Notes under the pieces: generated by a model
Database searches by the model: none
Seen by the model: only the letters and a program-made list of their open reading frames with translations
What the model was told of the DNA's origin: nothing
Shown here: positions 1 through 11,452 of the stretch, piece by piece
Layout: every line of letters starts with the position of its first letter
How positions within the stretch are numbered: the stretch's first letter is position 1
Made by a program: the position numbers and the translations under genes
Assembly: GCA_009922685.1 (NCBI GenBank)
Contig: RFVA01000024.1
Coordinates: 1-35,306, forward strand
Direction of reading: 5' to 3'
Length of the DNA: 35,306 bases
Origin: Gammaproteobacteria bacterium
GTDB taxonomy: Bacteria; Pseudomonadota; Gammaproteobacteria; Methylococcales; Methylococcaceae

Positions 1-18
1 AGGGGCCTTAAGGCCCCT
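1..18 (-). terminator. Palindrome after nqrF, probable nqr operon terminator
   Basis: The first 18 bases form a perfect palindrome (AGGGGCCTTAAGGCCCCT), which folds into a GC-rich stem just past the nqrF stop codon on the minus strand. Any T tract would lie outside the window, so intrinsic termination cannot be confirmed. Its place 24 bases after nqrF suggests that the operon ends here. Confidence 0.5.
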
Positions 19-42
19 GCTTTCTTCCATTCGGTCGTCTGA

Positions 43-1263
43 TCAACCGCCAAAATCGTCCAGCATGATGTTTTCACGCTCGACACCGATATCCAGCAAC
101 ATCTTGATCACCGCCGTATTCATCATCGGCGGACCACACAGGTAGTACTCACAATCCTCCGGTGCTGGATGGTCTTTGAGGTAGTTCTCAAAGAGAACGT
201 TGTGAATAAAGCCGGTGTAACCCGTCCAGTTGTCTTCAGGCTTTGGTTCCGACAGCGCAATGTGCCAGTTGAAGTTTGGGTTTTCCTTCTGAAGCGTATC
301 GAAGTCATTGACGTAGAACATTTCACGGAGACTTCTTGCACCATACCAAAAGGTCATCTTACGCTTGCTCTTAAGACGACGAAGCTGATCAAAAATATGG
401 GAGCGCATAGGCGCCATACCCGCACCGCCGCCAACAAAGACCATTTCATGATCCGTTTCGCGGGCAAAGAACTCACCAAAGGGACCTGAAATGGTTACCT
501 TGTCACCTGGCTTCAGGTCGAAAATATAAGACGACATGACGCCTGGCGGAATGCCCTGCGTGCCCGGTGGCGGGGTCGCAATCCGGACATTCAACATAAT
601 GATGTCATTTTCTTCCGGATAGTTGGCCATGGAGTAAGCCCTAATCGAGGGCTCCTTGACGACCGATTCATACTGCCAGATATTGAATTTATCCCAGTCT
701 TCATGGAATTTCTTTTCAATGGCAAAGTCACGAAACTTAGCATCATAGGCGGGACATTCAATTTGAATGTATCCACCGGCCCTGAAGTCAACGGACTCTC
801 CTTTGGGAAGATGCAGGACCAATTCCTTGATAAAGGTGGCCACGTTGTGGTTTGAGCGAACGGTGGTCTCCCACTTCTTAACCCCAAAGACCTCATCATG
901 GACATGAATTTTCATGTTTTGCTTGACCGTGACCTGACAGGCCAAACGATCACCGCAAGCCGCCTCGCGCTTCGTAATATGGGACAATTCGGTCGGCAGA
1001 ATATCACCACCGCCCGCATCAACCCGCACCCGACATTGCGCACAGGTGCCGCCACCGCCACAGGCTGATGACACAAAGAGATTGTGATCAGCAAGGGCTG
1101 TCAGCAGCTTGGACCCAATCGGCACATGAATCGTTTTCTCATCATTGATGAGAACATCCACATTACCTTCAGCGACCAACTTCGACTTGGCTCCCAGGAT
1201 CACAAAGACCAGGGCGACAACGATAAAGGTGAAAAACAGTACACCCAGAATAATTTCGAGCAT
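43..1263 (-). CDS. nqrF: Na+-translocating NADH-quinone reductase subunit F
   Basis: NADH-oxidising, electron-entry subunit of the sodium-pumping Na+-NQR complex in the inner membrane. The 406-aa protein has an N-terminal membrane helix (about residues 3-24). A ferredoxin-like 2Fe-2S domain follows, with cysteines C68, C74, C77 and C109. Then comes a ferredoxin-reductase-type FAD domain (RAYSMANYP, about 208-216) and an NADH-binding part ([11 protein letters not shown], about 278-288; YLCGPP near the C-terminus). Length and motif spacing match the family. It is the last gene of nqrABCDEF. Neither nqrM nor apbE follows within the visible sequence, although these maturation genes often sit next to nqrF. 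The identification is secure. Confidence 0.97.
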   Translation of the reverse strand: MLEIILGVLFFTFIVVALVFVILGAKSKLVAEGNVDVLINDEKTIHVPIGSKLLTALADHNLFVSSACGGGGTCAQCRVRVDAGGGDILPTELSHITKREAACGDRLACQVTVKQNMKIHVHDEVFGVKKWETTVRSNHNVATFIKELVLHLPKGESVDFRAGGYIQIECPAYDAKFRDFAIEKKFHEDWDKFNIWQYESVVKEPSIRAYSMANYPEENDIIMLNVRIATPPPGTQGIPPGVMSSYIFDLKPGDKVTISGPFGEFFARETDHEMVFVGGGAGMAPMRSHIFDQLRRLKSKRKMTFWYGARSLREMFYVNDFDTLQKENPNFNWHIALSEPKPEDNWTGYTGFIHNVLFENYLKDHPAPEDCEYYLCGPPMMNTAVIKMLLDIGVERENIMLDDFGG

Positions 1264-1280
1264 TGTTCTACCCTAACCCT

Positions 1281-1889
1281 TTAAAGTTGAATACCTGAGA
1301 ATGCCATGAAGCCCAGGGCCATGAGACCGGCTGTGATGAACGTAATACCAAGGCCACGTAAGCCCGGTGGAACATCACTGTATTTAAGCTTTTCACGAAC
1401 ACCCGCCATAGCGGTAATCGCCAACGCCCAACCGAATCCACTGCCCACACCGTAGACGACACTTTCTGAAAAGTTGTAATCGCGTTCGATCATAAAAAGG
1501 CTACCGGCCAAGATGGCGCAGTTCACCGTAATGAGGGGCAAGAAGATTCCGAGCGCGTTGTAGAGGGCCGGAAAAAAACGGTCCAGAACCATCTCGAGAA
1601 TCTGAACAATAGCGGCGATGACGCCGATACAGGCCATCAACGCGATAAAGCTAAGGTCGACATCCTGAACGCCCGCCCAAGTCAACGCGTTTTCCTTTAA
1701 TAAATAGGTGTAAATCAAGTTGTTGGCTGGAACGGTCAGCGTCTGAACGATAACCACAGCAATCCCAAGACCCACTGCCGTTTCGATTTTCTTCGAAACC
1801 GCGATAAAGGTACACATGCCCAAAAAGAAAGACAGCGCCATGTTCTCGATGAACACAGACTTGATGAATAAGTTGATATAGGCTTCCAT
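1281..1889 (-). CDS. nqrE: Na+-translocating NADH-quinone reductase subunit E
   Basis: Integral membrane subunit of Na+-NQR, 202 aa, with about six hydrophobic helices. It is paired with NqrD by inverted topology. C26 (in GMCTF) and C124 (in VNCAIL) correspond to the two cysteines that, with two from NqrD, hold the intramembrane iron centre in the Vibrio enzyme. The reading frame is open for 21 more codons upstream, but ATG at 1889 gives the family N-terminus (MEAYINLF) and has GGAGG about 11 nt upstream. It sits between nqrD and nqrF with almost no spacing, as in a single operon. Confidence 0.96.
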   Translation of the reverse strand: MEAYINLFIKSVFIENMALSFFLGMCTFIAVSKKIETAVGLGIAVVIVQTLTVPANNLIYTYLLKENALTWAGVQDVDLSFIALMACIGVIAAIVQILEMVLDRFFPALYNALGIFLPLITVNCAILAGSLFMIERDYNFSESVVYGVGSGFGWALAITAMAGVREKLKYSDVPPGLRGLGITFITAGLMALGFMAFSGIQL

Positions 1890-1890
1890 T

Positions 1891-2568
1891 CTAGTGAGCC
1901 TCCCCGTGGACCGCACCATGTGCGGGCTGAATTTCAAAGTCCGACTTTTCAACCTGCTTTGGCTTCCATGTCCTGATCGCCCAAATAATCAGACCGATGA
2001 GGAAGAACGCGCTCGGCGGCAACAGGAGGAGTCCGTTTGGAACATACCAGCCACCATCTTTGACGAGTGGCAGAATCTCCATACCGAGGAGCTTACCGGA
2101 TCCCAGTAACTCGCGAATCACCGCCACACCGATCAAAATCAAGCTATAGCCGAGGCCATTGCCGATCCCATCGAGGAAGCTCTCCCATGGCGGGTTTTTC
2201 ATGGCGTAGGCTTCTGCCCGACCCATGACGATACAGTTGGTGATAATCAAACCGACAAAGACGGACAACTGCTTACTGACATCATAAGCAAAGGCCTTCA
2301 AAAGCTGATCAACCACAATCACCAATGAAGCAATGATCACCATCTGAGCAATGATGCGGATGCTGCTCGGGACATGATTGCGAATGAAGGCGATCCCTGC
2401 GCTTGAAAAGGCGGTCACGGTGGTGAGCGCAAGACTCATGATCAAGGCCGTCGACAACTGAGAGGTCACCGCCAGCGCCGAACAGATTCCAAGAACCTGA
2501 AGGGTGATGGGATTATTCTCGACCAGTGGTTCGACCAGTACTTTCTTATTTTCCTGTGTCAGTTCCAT
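1891..2568 (-). CDS. nqrD: Na+-translocating NADH-quinone reductase subunit D
   Basis: Integral membrane subunit of Na+-NQR, 225 aa with about six transmembrane helices. C29 (GICSAL) and C112 (TNCIVMG) fall at exactly the positions of the iron-binding cysteines of the Vibrio protein. The ATG at 2568 is chosen over an upstream in-frame TTG at 2601, because it has a GGAGAGG ribosome site and gives the family N-terminus (MELTQENKK). The C-terminal tail of about 20 residues (ending in HGAVHGEAH) is hydrophilic and His-rich. The stop codon is one base from the nqrE start. Confidence 0.96.
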   Translation of the reverse strand: MELTQENKKVLVEPLVENNPITLQVLGICSALAVTSQLSTALIMSLALTTVTAFSSAGIAFIRNHVPSSIRIIAQMVIIASLVIVVDQLLKAFAYDVSKQLSVFVGLIITNCIVMGRAEAYAMKNPPWESFLDGIGNGLGYSLILIGVAVIRELLGSGKLLGMEILPLVKDGGWYVPNGLLLLPPSAFFLIGLIIWAIRTWKPKQVEKSDFEIQPAHGAVHGEAH

Positions 2569-2572
2569 AACT

Positions 2573-3499
2573 TCAGCCTCTCCGGTTTCTAATCTTTGCA
2601 AGATAAATGCCGTAACCTTCTTTGCCCATCCAGTACTGCACCAGATTGCTTACGCCACGACTGGTCAGCGTCGCTCCTGCCAACGCATCCACCTGGTACT
2701 CTGAACCTGCCTTGCCAGGATCTACAAACCCTTTGACGAGGCCCAAGGCCACCTCACCAATTTCGATGGTCTGACCCTTTTCACTCAGGTTGTTTTCGTG
2801 GAATTCTTTTCCAGTGAAGTTGTAAACCTTCTTGCCTTTCCAAAGCGCTTTCCATTTAGGATTGACCACTTCACCACCCAGTCCCGGGGTCTCGGCCTGA
2901 TCGTAAAGATTCATGCCAACCACCGTTTCTGCATCGGCCTCAAGAGCAATAAAGCCGAACATGGTCGACCAGAGACCATAGCCATTGACTGGCAAAATCA
3001 GTGTCTTAAGCTGATCACCTTCTTTGACTAGGTAGACTTTGGCAACCTTTGGCTTCCGCTTAATGCTAGCAATATCCTTGTTGGCCGGGATCGCTTCACT
3101 GAGGAGTGGATCCTTTGCCGCCTTCCACTGGTCGTAGCTTTTGGCATCCATCCCTTCAGCATAATCGCCCGTCGCAAGATCGACCAACCGTACTTCAATA
3201 TTCTTGAAGACCGTTTCGACGTCCACTCCAGGTTGATAAAGATCCGCTACCTCGAGAATGTTGACCTTTTCATCCTTCGATTTGTTCCACTCCTGAAGCG
3301 GCCTCAAGATCACCGCAGAGCCTGATACCACGATGGCTCCCACGAGACATAGCGCCAACGCAACGGCGACCGTTTTCTTGAAGCTATCGTTAGGCAACGC
3401 AAGGTAAGGCGCCGCATAGGCCTGAACACCGGCCGTATAGCCGGCCAGTTTTTCCTTGAAACCCGGCTCGACCGAGCTTTTTTCCATGGAATCAGGCAT
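2573..3499 (-). CDS. nqrC: Na+-translocating NADH-quinone reductase subunit C
   Basis: Periplasm-facing subunit of Na+-NQR that carries a covalent FMN. The 308-aa protein has one membrane anchor (about residues 42-66) and a C-terminal FMN-binding domain. The attachment motif [10 protein letters not shown] (271-280) puts the flavin on T277. In the usual motif the residue before GAT is Ser or Thr, but here it is Ala (A274). There is an N-terminal extension of about 37 residues before the anchor, where Vibrio-type NqrC starts close to it. The start at 3499 overlaps the nqrB stop by 8 nt. An in-frame ATG at 3487 would shorten the protein by four residues. Confidence 0.95.
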   Translation of the reverse strand: MPDSMEKSSVEPGFKEKLAGYTAGVQAYAAPYLALPNDSFKKTVAVALALCLVGAIVVSGSAVILRPLQEWNKSKDEKVNILEVADLYQPGVDVETVFKNIEVRLVDLATGDYAEGMDAKSYDQWKAAKDPLLSEAIPANKDIASIKRKPKVAKVYLVKEGDQLKTLILPVNGYGLWSTMFGFIALEADAETVVGMNLYDQAETPGLGGEVVNPKWKALWKGKKVYNFTGKEFHENNLSEKGQTIEIGEVALGLVKGFVDPGKAGSEYQVDALAGATLTSRGVSNLVQYWMGKEGYGIYLAKIRNRRG

Positions 3500-4696
3500 A
3501 GCGCTTCACCCTCTTGGCAATGTTGATCTTGATAACCACGTAATCGATCAGTGGCGCAAAAATGTTCGAGAAAAGAATCGCCAGCATGATCCCCTCAGGA
3601 AACGCCGGGTTGACGACGCGAATCAGTACCGTCATGAAGCCAACCAGGGCACCAAAGGCCCATCGCCCCGCATTCGTGTGTGCCGCGCTGACAGGGTCAG
3701 TCGCCATGTAGACCGTACCAAAGGCAAAGCCGCCAAGGGTGAGATGCCAGTACCAAGGCATGGCATACATCGCATCCGAACTGCTACCGACGACATTGAA
3801 CAGGGTCGCCGTGGCAATCATGCCCACCAACACACCGGCCATGATCCGCCAGTTGGCGATACGGGTGTAGATGAGGAAGGCAGCGCCCAAGAGGCAAGCC
3901 AAGGTCGAGGTTTCACCCAAGGAGCCTTTCTCGAAGCCAATAAAGGTCGCCCACCAAGAGATTCCCGCCTCTCTGACAGCGGTCACCCCACCAATGGCCG
4001 CATGTCCAAGAGCGGTCGCCCCTGCAAAACCGTCAACGGCCGTCCATACCGCATCCCCCGACATAGCCGCGGGATAGGCGAAGTAAAGGAATGCTCGTCC
4101 CGTCAGCGCCGGATTCAAGAAGTTTTTGCCCGTTCCCCCAAAGACTTCCTTGCCGATGACGACACCAAAGGAAATACCCAAGGCGACCATCCACAAGGGG
4201 GTGCTTGGCGGCAGGGTCAGCGCAAACAAAATCGACGACACGAAGAATCCTTCATTGACATCATGCTTACGAACCACAGCAAAGAGCACTTCCCAGATCC
4301 CCCCCGCCACGAGCGTGACGATGTACACGGGGAAAAAGAACATTGCTCCGTGGACGATATCCGACAAGGGGTTATAGGGATTGTGGCCAAACAGGTTCAC
4401 AATCCAGCCACGCCAGCCCGGAACCTCCTGAAGCCCCAGCGTTTCCATCGCGAGATTTGCCTGATATCCCGTATTCAGGAGCGCCATAAACATGCAAGGC
4501 AGTGCGGCAATCCAAACATAGGTCATGACCCGCTTGAGGTCGATCGCATCACGGACATGGGTTGCCCCAGAGGTCACATCGGATGGGCTGTAGAGGAAGG
4601 TATCCACCATCTCATAGACGGGATACAGCTTCTCAAACTTCGCCCCCTTTACAAAGTGGGGGTGGAGCTTATCCAAAAACTGGCGGGTACTAGACA

Positions 4697-4697
<1 letters not shown>
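3492..4697 (-). CDS. nqrB: Na+-translocating NADH-quinone reductase subunit B
   Basis: Large membrane subunit of Na+-NQR (401 aa, about ten hydrophobic helices). It carries a second covalent FMN and riboflavin and is implicated in the sodium path. The FMN motif [10 protein letters not shown] (222-231) places the flavin on T228, equivalent to T236 of Vibrio. As in NqrC, Ala stands where Ser is usual (A225). The N-terminal region ([11 protein letters not shown]-like, about 47-56) and the [20 protein letters not shown] stretch (190-209) are family signatures. Its start overlaps the nqrA stop at base 4697, and its stop overlaps the nqrC start, which indicates translational coupling. Confidence 0.97.
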
Positions 4698-6423
<1,726 letters not shown>

Positions 6424-6796
6424 GAGGAGTTGGCCAGGCAGTCGCTGTTCCGGTGTGACCGGAATGGAGGAAAGTCCGGGCTCCATAGGACAGGACGCCA
6501 GGTAACGCCTGGGGGGCGCGAGCCTACGGAAAGTGCCACAGAAAATATACCGCCGAACTGGCTGATGCCGGTCCGGTAAGGGTGAAATGGTGCGGTAAGA
6601 GCGCACCGCGCTTCCGGCAACGGAAGTGGCAGGGTAAACCCCGTCCGGAGCAAGACCAAATAGGGGGGCCGCCAGATTTATTTGGCACGTGTGGTCCGCA
6701 CGGCTCCCGGGTAGGTTGCTCGAGGTGTTCCGCGAGGAACGTCCCAGATGAATGACTGCCCTCGACAGAACCCGGCTTATCGGCTGACTCCGCTTT
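6424..6796 (+). ncRNA. rnpB: RNase P RNA, class A
   Basis: Catalytic RNA of ribonuclease P, which removes the 5' leader of pre-tRNAs. Conserved blocks appear in the canonical order: GGAGGAAAGTCCGGGCTCC (6466-6484), CAGGTAACGCCTGG (about 6499-6512), GGTAAGGGTGAAA, GTGCGGTAAGAGCGCACCG, GGAGCAAGACCAAATAGG, then GATGAATGACTGCC and ACAGAACCCGGCTTATCGG at the 3' end. Helix P1 pairs GGAGTTGGCC (6426-6435) with GGCTGACTCC (6782-6791), and this sets the ends to within a few bases. The gene runs convergently towards the PII gene, with only about 24 bp between them. No clear terminator follows. Confidence 0.96.
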
Positions 6797-6819
6797 TAAG
6801 GTTCGTCTAAGGTCGAGAC

Positions 6820-7152
6820 TCAATCGTCTGAATGAAAGACTCGGCGCTCGCCGGTTCTGATCTTGGCATCCTCAAGCACCTCAAAGAGGAACACCCGTCC
6901 ATCCCCAGGGCGACCCGAGTGGGCGCGTTTCATGATGATCTCCACGATCTCATCGACCATATGGTCCTCTGCAACGATCTCTAATCGCTTCTTCGGCAGA
7001 AACGGATTGAAGGATTGGCCTGATTCCACTTGGCGGCACCCAAAGCCTTCACAATCCATGACGGTCATCCCTGGAAAATCGGGAATTTCAAGGAGCGCCT
7101 GAACGACCTTACCTAGAGCAAAGGGCTGAACATAAGCGCGAATTTCCTTCAT
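6820..7152 (-). CDS. PII-like signalling protein linked to an RND metal efflux operon
   Basis: A 110-aa PII-superfamily protein. The body loops are recognisable: the B-loop HSGRPGDGRVF (78-88) and the C-loop RTGERR (99-104), which in PII proteins bind ATP/ADP. The T-loop (about 37-55, GFGCRQVESGQSFNPFLPKK) is shorter than in GlnB/GlnK and lacks the Tyr51 that is uridylylated. This fits the divergent PII group known as PII-NG, which is associated with CusA/CzcA-type pumps. It overlaps the end of the pump gene by ATGA, so it is co-translated as the last gene of the operon. By inference it senses nucleotides or a ligand and modulates efflux; it is not the classical nitrogen regulator. The group is clear but the function is not. 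Confidence 0.85.
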   Translation of the reverse strand: MKEIRAYVQPFALGKVVQALLEIPDFPGMTVMDCEGFGCRQVESGQSFNPFLPKKRLEIVAEDHMVDEIVEIIMKRAHSGRPGDGRVFLFEVLEDAKIRTGERRVFHSDD

Positions 7153-10100
7153 GGATTTTTACTCACGTTGCGTTCGAAATAACGGTAAAGAAGAGGAAGG
7201 ATGGTCAGCGTCAGGATCGTTGCCGTCACCAAGCCACCAATAATGACCACGGCAAATGGTTTCGCCGTTTCAGATCCTACGCTAGTGGAAAGCGCAGCAG
7301 GAAACAAGCCCAGCATCGCCATGAGCGCCGTCATCACCACAGGACGAAGTCTGCTGGTTGCCCCAGAGACAATCGCCTCATGAAGGGGCTGCCCTTCCCT
7401 GACCAGGGCGTTCAACTGCGACACCAAAATAACCCCGTTCTGGACTGCAATGCCAAATAGAGCAATAAAGCCTACCGCCGCAGAAACACTCAGATTGATG
7501 CCAGTGACCCACAAAGCCACCAATCCGCCGATCAGGGCAAATGGAACATTCATCACAATTAGCATGGCATGACGAACCGACTGAAAGGCCCAAAATAAAA
7601 GCACAAAAATCAGCGTGAGACTGATCGGAACAATAACGGCTAGACGTTTCATAGCCCGTTGCTGGTTTTCAAACTGGCCGCTCCAGACGATGCGGTATCC
7701 CGGAGGGAGGGAGACCTCTCTTGAAACCCTGGGCATCGCCTCCTGAACAAACCCCCCCTGATCCCTTCCTATCAAGTTACATTTGATCGCAATGCGGCGG
7801 CTGTTTTCCTCCCGACTGATCCTCGAAGCACCGACATCCACCTTGATGGTCGCCAACTGCGCCAGGGGAATCCGGCTTCCATCGGGGGACTTGACCCCAA
7901 GATTTTCAAGCGCAGCCACCGAGGAACGAAAATCTTTTTGTAAGCGAACGGAGACATCGAAACGACGATTACCTTCGAGGAGCTGGGAGGCGGCTTTTCC
8001 CCCCACAGCCATCTCGATGACCCTCTCGACATCCGCTACATTGATGCCGTAACGGGCGATTCGCGCCCGATCAATCTCAATCACAACCTGTGCGAGGCCA
8101 GCCTGCTGCTCTGCGGCAACGTCGGTCGCCCCACTCGTGGTCTTGAGGATATGAACCACTTCGTCAGCCTTCTCTTGAAGGACTTTAAGATCATCACCAA
8201 AAATCTTGACGGCAATCTCCCCTTTCACACCAGAAATCGCTTCTTCAACATTATCTTGAATCACCTGCGAAAAGTTCAGCTGCACCCCAGGAAAGACAGA
8301 AAGCTTCTCGTTCATCTCCTGGACCAGCGCATCCTTGGAGGGATAACGCCAGGTATTTTTGGGCTGTAAGGAAACCAGAATCTCAAGATTATTAAAGCCC
8401 TTGGGGTCAGTACCATCCTCAGGACGGCCTAGCTGAGTGAGCACAGAGAGCGCCTCAGGAAACTCCTCTACTCGCTTTCTCACTCCACGCTCAATTTCCT
8501 TAGCCTTGTCGAGTGATATGGGCGTTGGCAAGGTCACGGTGAGCCAGATATTGCCTTCATCCAGTTTCGGCATGAATTCAGTGCCGATAACACCGAGAAG
8601 TCCGAGCGAGAGGGCCAGCGACAACAGGGCACCGCCAATCACGCGGCGCGGGCGATCGAGGATCCACTCCAAAGTTCGGCGATAAAACGACTCCATCACA
8701 TGAACCAAGCCATTGTGCTTTTCTTCAAGCCGCGGCCCTAAAAGAAAGCTCAACAACACGGGAATCAAAGTGAGGGTGACGATAAGCGAGCCTATGAGCG
8801 CGAAAGAAAGCGTAAAGGCCATCGGCGAAAAGATCTTCGCTTCAACTCTTTGAAAAGTAAAAATGGGCAGGAAGGCTGTGATGATGATGGCTTTTGAGAA
8901 CAAGATGGGGCGCCCCATCTCAGCAGCCGTCATCAACATGGTCTGGCGCATGTGATTAAGGTTCTCCTTTCGCGCCATATCAAGGGTGATCTTCACCATG
9001 ATGGCTTCGACCAGCACAACCGCACTGTCAACGATGATGCCAAAATCGATGGCCCCAAGTGAAATCAAGTTGGCCGAAACACCCTTAAGATCAATCAGGA
9101 TGAAGGCAAAAAGGAGCGATAAAGGGATCACCAGGGTCACTATCGCGGCAACCATCGCGCTACGAAGGAAAACCACCAGAATCATCAGGATAAGGGCGGC
9201 GCCCTCGAGCATGTTGTGCTCGACGGTCTTGACCGTATGCTGGACCAATTCCGTTCGGTCATAGATAGGCTCGATCTTCACCCCCGGAGGCAATCGATGC
9301 GCGTTCAGATCATCGACCTTCTCCTTGACCTCTTGAAGGACACTGACAGCATCACGCCCCTTGATCAGAAGAACGACACCCTCGACCACATCATCCCGCT
9401 CATTAAAGCCAACAATGCCGGTTCTTGGCTGCGGACCGACCGAGACCTCGGCAAGATCTCGCACCCTGATCGGAAGACCGTCACGGGTGCTGACCAGCAC
9501 CTCGCCAATATCATCGACACCATTCAGGAGGCCGACACCACGGACCACCAGCGCCTCGTCACCATGCTCGATATACCCGCCGCCGGTATTCTGATTGTTG
9601 TCCGCGATGGCCTGGTAAACATCCGTAATTGGGAGGGAATAACTCTTGAGACGGTCCAGATTGACCGAGACTTGAAATTGCTTGACCCCACCCCCGAAAG
9701 AGACGAGATCAGCCACCCCCCTAACGGCGCGCAAGCGAGGCTCAATAACCCACTCCTGAATGGCCCGCTGTTCCACCAACGGCATACTGGGAGCGCGAAT
9801 CACATATCGAAAAATCTCACCCACCCCGGTACTGAGGGGCCCTAGCACAGGAGTTAGGTCCGTGGGTAAGGAGACATTCCGGAGGCGCTCGAGGACTTGT
9901 TGCCTCGAAAAGTAATCTTCCGCCTCATCATCAAAGGTCAGAGTGACCACAGAAAGTCCGAAAATCGACACCGAACGCATATTGATGAGATGCGGAAGCC
10001 CATTCATCTCCTTTTCGATGGGCAGCGTGACGATCTTCTCTACTTCCTCGGGGGCCTGACCCGGATACTGGGTCACCACCTGCACGAAGACATTCTGAAC

Positions 10101-10223
10101 ATCAGGAAATGCCTGAATTGGCAATCGCTCAAAAGAGACAATGCCTAAAGCAACGATCACCAGCGTCATGCTCATCACCATGACACGCTGCTGAAGGCAA
10201 AAGACGAGCACTTTTGAAATCAT
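7149..10223 (-). CDS. czcA: CzcA-family heavy-metal RND efflux pump
   Basis: Inner-membrane proton-driven transporter of the HME-RND family, 1024 aa, the normal length. It has a first helix at about 9-31 and then large periplasmic loops. In helix IV the motif DFGIIVDSAVVLVE (393-406) carries D393, D399 and E406. These match the acidic proton-relay residues of CzcA-type pumps for divalent ions (Zn, Co, Cd, Ni), not the pattern of Cu/Ag-type CusA. The C-terminal half repeats the topology and ends in a short basic tail (RYFERNVSKNP). It works with the membrane-fusion and outer-membrane proteins encoded just upstream. The exact metal cannot be read from the sequence, so the symbol denotes the family. 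Confidence 0.9.
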   Translation of the reverse strand: MISKVLVFCLQQRVMVMSMTLVIVALGIVSFERLPIQAFPDVQNVFVQVVTQYPGQAPEEVEKIVTLPIEKEMNGLPHLINMRSVSIFGLSVVTLTFDDEAEDYFSRQQVLERLRNVSLPTDLTPVLGPLSTGVGEIFRYVIRAPSMPLVEQRAIQEWVIEPRLRAVRGVADLVSFGGGVKQFQVSVNLDRLKSYSLPITDVYQAIADNNQNTGGGYIEHGDEALVVRGVGLLNGVDDIGEVLVSTRDGLPIRVRDLAEVSVGPQPRTGIVGFNERDDVVEGVVLLIKGRDAVSVLQEVKEKVDDLNAHRLPPGVKIEPIYDRTELVQHTVKTVEHNMLEGAALILMILVVFLRSAMVAAIVTLVIPLSLLFAFILIDLKGVSANLISLGAIDFGIIVDSAVVLVEAIMVKITLDMARKENLNHMRQTMLMTAAEMGRPILFSKAIIITAFLPIFTFQRVEAKIFSPMAFTLSFALIGSLIVTLTLIPVLLSFLLGPRLEEKHNGLVHVMESFYRRTLEWILDRPRRVIGGALLSLALSLGLLGVIGTEFMPKLDEGNIWLTVTLPTPISLDKAKEIERGVRKRVEEFPEALSVLTQLGRPEDGTDPKGFNNLEILVSLQPKNTWRYPSKDALVQEMNEKLSVFPGVQLNFSQVIQDNVEEAISGVKGEIAVKIFGDDLKVLQEKADEVVHILKTTSGATDVAAEQQAGLAQVVIEIDRARIARYGINVADVERVIEMAVGGKAASQLLEGNRRFDVSVRLQKDFRSSVAALENLGVKSPDGSRIPLAQLATIKVDVGASRISREENSRRIAIKCNLIGRDQGGFVQEAMPRVSREVSLPPGYRIVWSGQFENQQRAMKRLAVIVPISLTLIFVLLFWAFQSVRHAMLIVMNVPFALIGGLVALWVTGINLSVSAAVGFIALFGIAVQNGVILVSQLNALVREGQPLHEAIVSGATSRLRPVVMTALMAMLGLFPAALSTSVGSETAKPFAVVIIGGLVTATILTLTILPLLYRYFERNVSKNP

Positions 10224-10276
10224 CGGGTCTTTAACAACTGACTAGCCATAATCCGCTCCATCGGAGATCTCTGGTC

Positions 10277-11452
10277 TTAGGGCTTCAAGGGGGCATCGGC
10301 GGCCGTCTGCTCATTGGCCTCCTCCGTCCTCAACAGCAAAGCGCCTTGTGAAACGATCATCTCCCCTGGCGATAAGCCTAAGCCAATGACTGCACGATCC
10401 TTGAGGCGAAGCCGAACCACAACATCCCGCTGTTTATAATGGCCATCACCGATTTTCACGAAAACCTGATCCCCTTCACCCTCCGTAAATAAGGCCGTCA
10501 ATGGAACGACGATGGCCATGTTTTTCGCGGTACTGAGGACCTCGGCCGTGGCGAACATCTGGGGTAATAAAGCCCCATCAGGATTAGCGATAAGCGCCCT
10601 GACCTTGATCGTGCGGGTGGTTTCATCGACCAACTTATCGATGTATTCGACGGTCGCCTGAAACGTTCGATCGGGAAAGGCGGGGACCCGCACCAAGACA
10701 TTGGTGCCGGGCATAACGAGCCCCAAATCTTTTTCAAACACACTCATTTGAAGCCAGAGTGACTTCAGGTCCGACACCACAAACAAGGGGGCACCGAGAT
10801 CGGGCCTCACCTCCATCCCAGGATTGACATGGCGCTCCGTAATCACGCCGGCAATGGGCGAGCGAACGAGGTATCGATTGTTGATTTCATTATCAGAGAC
10901 GCCAAGGTTCTTGAGATGCATCAGACTCCGACGCACATCATCCTTGGCATGGGCTAAGCGATTCTCAACCTCCTGTAATTCCTTATGAGGCAGGACGCCA
11001 TGATCGAAGAGTGTTTTGGCCCTGCCCCAGGCGTTATCGGCCAGTTGCTGATCAGCGAGCGCATTGGCATAGTTTTCCTTCGCCTGGCCAAATTCAGGGC
11101 TATCGAGTTCAATCAAAGGGTCTTTCGCCTTGACCACGGCACCCAGACCTGGAAGATCGGAGACCACCCGCCCCGAGATAGGGGCACTGACCCTTGCCGT
11201 GCGGGTCTCATCATAAGCAATCTTGCCAGCAATCGGCTCCATCACAGGCGCCGAGATCAAGTCAACCATCATTTCGACAATCATGGCCCGCTTCGAGGAA
11301 TCCTCTGCCAATAGCACCTCATCCTTGGGGAGCGCTGGTTTGGCCGAAGCCAACTCAGGCTGAGGATTCGGCTGGCAGGCTGTCAACAGAAGCAGGAGAC
11401 CCAAGAAGGTCAGAACATACCCCAGGTACTGGTGCTTAGAATCCATTTTCAA
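10277..11452 (-). CDS. czcB: RND efflux periplasmic adaptor (membrane fusion) lipoprotein
   Basis: Periplasmic adaptor linking the RND pump to the outer-membrane channel, 391 aa. It begins with a lipoprotein signal (hydrophobic residues 12-24, lipobox LTAC, lipidated C26). A barrel-sandwich/lipoyl half (about 75-110, ARVSAPISGRVVSDLPGLG) follows, then an alpha-helical hairpin (about 110-180, coiled coil), the second lipoyl half (RSPIAGVITERHVNPGMEV, about 195-213) and beta-barrel domains. It lacks an obvious His-rich metal-binding N-terminus such as some CzcB proteins have. Its ATG overlaps the upstream channel gene's stop (11449-11452), so the genes are translationally coupled. Confidence 0.88.
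   Translation of the reverse strand: MKMDSKHQYLGYVLTFLGLLLLLTACQPNPQPELASAKPALPKDEVLLAEDSSKRAMIVEMMVDLISAPVMEPIAGKIAYDETRTARVSAPISGRVVSDLPGLGAVVKAKDPLIELDSPEFGQAKENYANALADQQLADNAWGRAKTLFDHGVLPHKELQEVENRLAHAKDDVRRSLMHLKNLGVSDNEINNRYLVRSPIAGVITERHVNPGMEVRPDLGAPLFVVSDLKSLWLQMSVFEKDLGLVMPGTNVLVRVPAFPDRTFQATVEYIDKLVDETTRTIKVRALIANPDGALLPQMFATAEVLSTAKNMAIVVPLTALFTEGEGDQVFVKIGDGHYKQRDVVVRLRLKDRAVIGLGLSPGEMIVSQGALLLRTEEANEQTAADAPLKP

Noticed and set aside
9216-9845. A 209-codon plus-strand open frame opposite the czcA-like gene
   Set aside because: It is antisense to the conserved RND pump and its translation shows no domain or signal; a shadow frame.
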